Translations under genes and position numbers: made by a program
Notes under the pieces: generated by a model
Database searches by the model: none
What the model saw: only the letters and a program-made list of their open reading frames with translations
What the model was told of the DNA's origin: nothing
Assembly: GCA_964639535.1 (NCBI GenBank)
Contig: CAZXDV010000166.1
Span: 1-7,062, forward strand
Direction of reading: 5' to 3'
DNA from: WLWS01 sp964639535
Lineage (GTDB): Bacteria; Pseudomonadota; Gammaproteobacteria; Eutrophobiales; Eutrophobiaceae
DNA: 7,062 nucleotides
Part shown: positions 5,332 through 7,062 of the stretch, piece after piece
Position numbering within the stretch: position 1 is the first letter of the stretch
How the letters are laid out: every line of letters starts with the position of its first letter

Positions 5332-7062
5332 ATGAGCAATGAGAACAGACATCCCATCCTGAGTTCCATTGATTCCCCCGCAGACCTGCGCAAATTACCT
5401 GAATCCCAGCTTGAAGCCCTGGCTGATGAAATTCGTGATTTCCTGCTGCGCTGGGCAAGCCAGAACAGCGGACACTTCGCCGCCAGCCTGGGAACGGTTG
5501 AGCTTACCCTGGCCCTGCATTATGCGTACAACACGCCGGAGGACCGGCTAATCTGGGATGTGGGTCACCAGGCCTACGTGCATAAAATCCTCACCGGCCG
5601 GCGCGACCAGCTGCATTCAATTCGCAAGGCTGAAGGCCTGGCACCTTTTCCCAAGCGATCGGAGTCCGAGTACGACGCCTTTGGTGTCGGGCATTCCAGT
5701 ACATCCATCAGTGCGGCACTGGGCATGTCCATTGCTGCAAAGCGCACCGGTCGGAACAGGAAGGCCGTGGCCATCATCGGGGATGGCAGTATTACTGCGG
5801 GCATGGCCTTTGAGGCGATGAACCATGCCGGCGGGCTTGATAGTGACATGCTGGTTATTTTGAACGACAACAACATGTCTATCTCACCCAATGTTGGCGC
5901 ACTGTCTAACCGCTTTGCCCGCATTCTCTCCAGCAAGCTTTATGCTTCGGTTCGCGAGGGAAGCAAGCGAGTTATGTCACAGGTTCCAAACGTCTGGGAA
6001 CTGGCCCGGCGTACCGAGGAACACGTTAAAGGCATGATTGGCCAGGGTACGCTGTTTGAAGAGCTGGGCTTTAACTACATCGGCCCGATTGACGGGCATG
6101 ATTTACCGCTGCTGCTTGAAACAATCCGCAACCTGCGTGATATGCCCGGACCACAGTTCCTGCACATTATTACCAGGAAAGGCAAGGGTTATGCCCCGGC
6201 GGAAGAAGATCCGGTGAAATACCATGCGGTCACGCCCTTTGATCCTGACAAGGGCATGACCAGCGCGAAAAAGGCCAGCAGTCCAACCTACAGCAAGGTG
6301 TTTGGCGACTGGATTTGTGACATGGCCGAGCAGGATCAGCGACTGGTTGCCATTACTCCTGCCATGCGAGAAGGCTCCGGGCTGGTTCGCTTTGATAAGG
6401 AATACCCCGAACGACATTTTGACGTTGCCATTGCCGAGCAGCACAGTGTTGCCGTGGCAGCTGGCATGGCCTGCGATGGACTCAAACCGGTGGTGGCGAT
6501 TTATTCCACCTTCCTGCAGCGCGGTTACGACCAGCTAATCCATGACGTGGTGGTACAGGACCTTCCTGTGCTGTTCGCCATTGATCGTGCCGGTTGCGTC
6601 GGTGGTGATGGCTCGACACACAATGGTGTTTATGATTTCAGCTACATGCGCTGCTTGCCCAACATGGTCATCATGGCACCGGCGGATGAAAACGAGTGCA
6701 GGCAAATGCTGTACACCGGCTACAAGCTGGATCAACCGGCCTCGGTGCGTTACCCACGCGGTACCGGCCCCGGTGTTGAAATCCAGCAGGAGATGACGGA
6801 GATCCCGGTAGGTAAGGGAGAAATCAGGCGCGAGGGCAAGAAGATAGCGATCCTTTCTTTTGGCGCCATGCTGCCACTGGCGATGGAGGCTGCGGAAAAA
6901 CTGGATGCCACCGTGGTGAACATGCGTTTTGTAAAACCGGTTGATACCGATCTCATATTACAGATGGCGGCAAACCATGAGCTACTGGTGACGATCGAGG
7001 AAAACGTTGTGCAGGGCGGCGCAGGTTCCGCGGTGAACGAGGAACTCGCTAAAAATGGCGTA
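5332..7062 (+). CDS. dxs: 1-Deoxy-D-xylulose-5-phosphate synthase (cut by right edge)
   Basis: Thiamine-diphosphate enzyme that condenses pyruvate and glyceraldehyde 3-phosphate to DXP, the entry step of the MEP isoprenoid pathway; it also supplies thiamine and pyridoxal precursors. The frame from ATG 5332 stays open for exactly 577 codons to the window end; E. coli Dxs has 620, so about 40-60 residues are missing. Visible motifs: SGHFAASLGTVELT with His48, WDVGHQAY (75-82), GHSSTSIS (120-127), the ThDP/Mg motif GDGSITAGMAFEAMNHAG (150-167) ending in LNDNNMSIS (177-185), EELGFNYIGPIDGHD (243-257), the catalytic glutamate in DVAIAEQH (Glu369), YSTFLQRGYDQ (391-401), AIDRAGCVGGDG (416-427), SVRYPRG (471-477), and the start of the transketolase C-terminal domain (VTIEENVVQGGAGS, 553-566). 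GAAG seven bases upstream is a modest Shine-Dalgarno. No frameshift or missing key residue. It is divergent from hpnH, a sensible pairing because hopanoids consume MEP products. Confidence 0.97.
   Translation, partial: MSNENRHPILSSIDSPADLRKLPESQLEALADEIRDFLLRWASQNSGHFAASLGTVELTLALHYAYNTPEDRLIWDVGHQAYVHKILTGRRDQLHSIRKAEGLAPFPKRSESEYDAFGVGHSSTSISAALGMSIAAKRTGRNRKAVAIIGDGSITAGMAFEAMNHAGGLDSDMLVILNDNNMSISPNVGALSNRFARILSSKLYASVREGSKRVMSQVPNVWELARRTEEHVKGMIGQGTLFEELGFNYIGPIDGHDLPLLLETIRNLRDMPGPQFLHIITRKGKGYAPAEEDPVKYHAVTPFDPDKGMTSAKKASSPTYSKVFGDWICDMAEQDQRLVAITPAMREGSGLVRFDKEYPERHFDVAIAEQHSVAVAAGMACDGLKPVVAIYSTFLQRGYDQLIHDVVVQDLPVLFAIDRAGCVGGDGSTHNGVYDFSYMRCLPNMVIMAPADENECRQMLYTGYKLDQPASVRYPRGTGPGVEIQQEMTEIPVGKGEIRREGKKIAILSFGAMLPLAMEAAEKLDATVVNMRFVKPVDTDLILQMAANHELLVTIEENVVQGGAGSAVNEELAKNGV

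Noticed and set aside
5137..5352. Minus-strand 71-codon frame spanning the dxs start
   Set aside because: It would overlap the dxs start antisense and fill the divergent promoter region; the protein has no recognisable features.
6103..6444. Minus-strand 113-codon frame within dxs
   Set aside because: Antisense shadow of a strongly conserved coding sequence.

Overview
The window looks like chromosomal DNA of a hopanoid-producing proteobacterium, most likely a gammaproteobacterium. The RNase G and DXP synthase proteins read as close relatives of the enterobacterial and pseudomonad proteins, and an MlaA lipoprotein implies a Gram-negative outer membrane. No mobile elements, CRISPR arrays, tRNA or rRNA genes were seen. 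Six protein genes fill almost the whole window. All comparisons to family members are from memory; no search was run.

Minus strand, right to left in the direction of transcription: hpnH (radical SAM adenosylhopane synthase, 5090-3960), hpnB (hopanoid-associated family 2 glycosyltransferase, 3960-2833, start overlapping the hpnH stop), hpnM (MlaC-like periplasmic protein, 2787-2086), mlaA/vacJ (outer-membrane lipoprotein, 1988-1224), then a 252-base gap and the 5' two thirds of rng (RNase G), cut by the left edge. Plus strand: dxs (1-deoxy-D-xylulose-5-phosphate synthase) starts at 5332, divergent from hpnH, and is cut by the right edge after 577 codons.

The genes make sense together. Dxs feeds the MEP pathway that supplies isoprenoid precursors for squalene and hopene. 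HpnH attaches the C5 side-chain precursor (adenosyl) to diploptene. HpnB is a membrane-anchored glycosyltransferase found in hopanoid loci. HpnM and MlaA look like the periplasmic and outer-membrane ends of a lipid-trafficking route. The cyclase (shc), hpnG, the RND exporter hpnN and the inner-membrane MlaFEDB transporter are not in the window.

The most interesting points are the pairing of an MlaA lipoprotein with HpnM inside a hopanoid operon, a roughly 25-residue insertion in RNase G just before its 5'-sensor motif, a strongly acidic C-terminal tail on MlaA, and a better-supported hpnH start at 5090 than the longer TTG-initiated frame. No wholly new system is evident.
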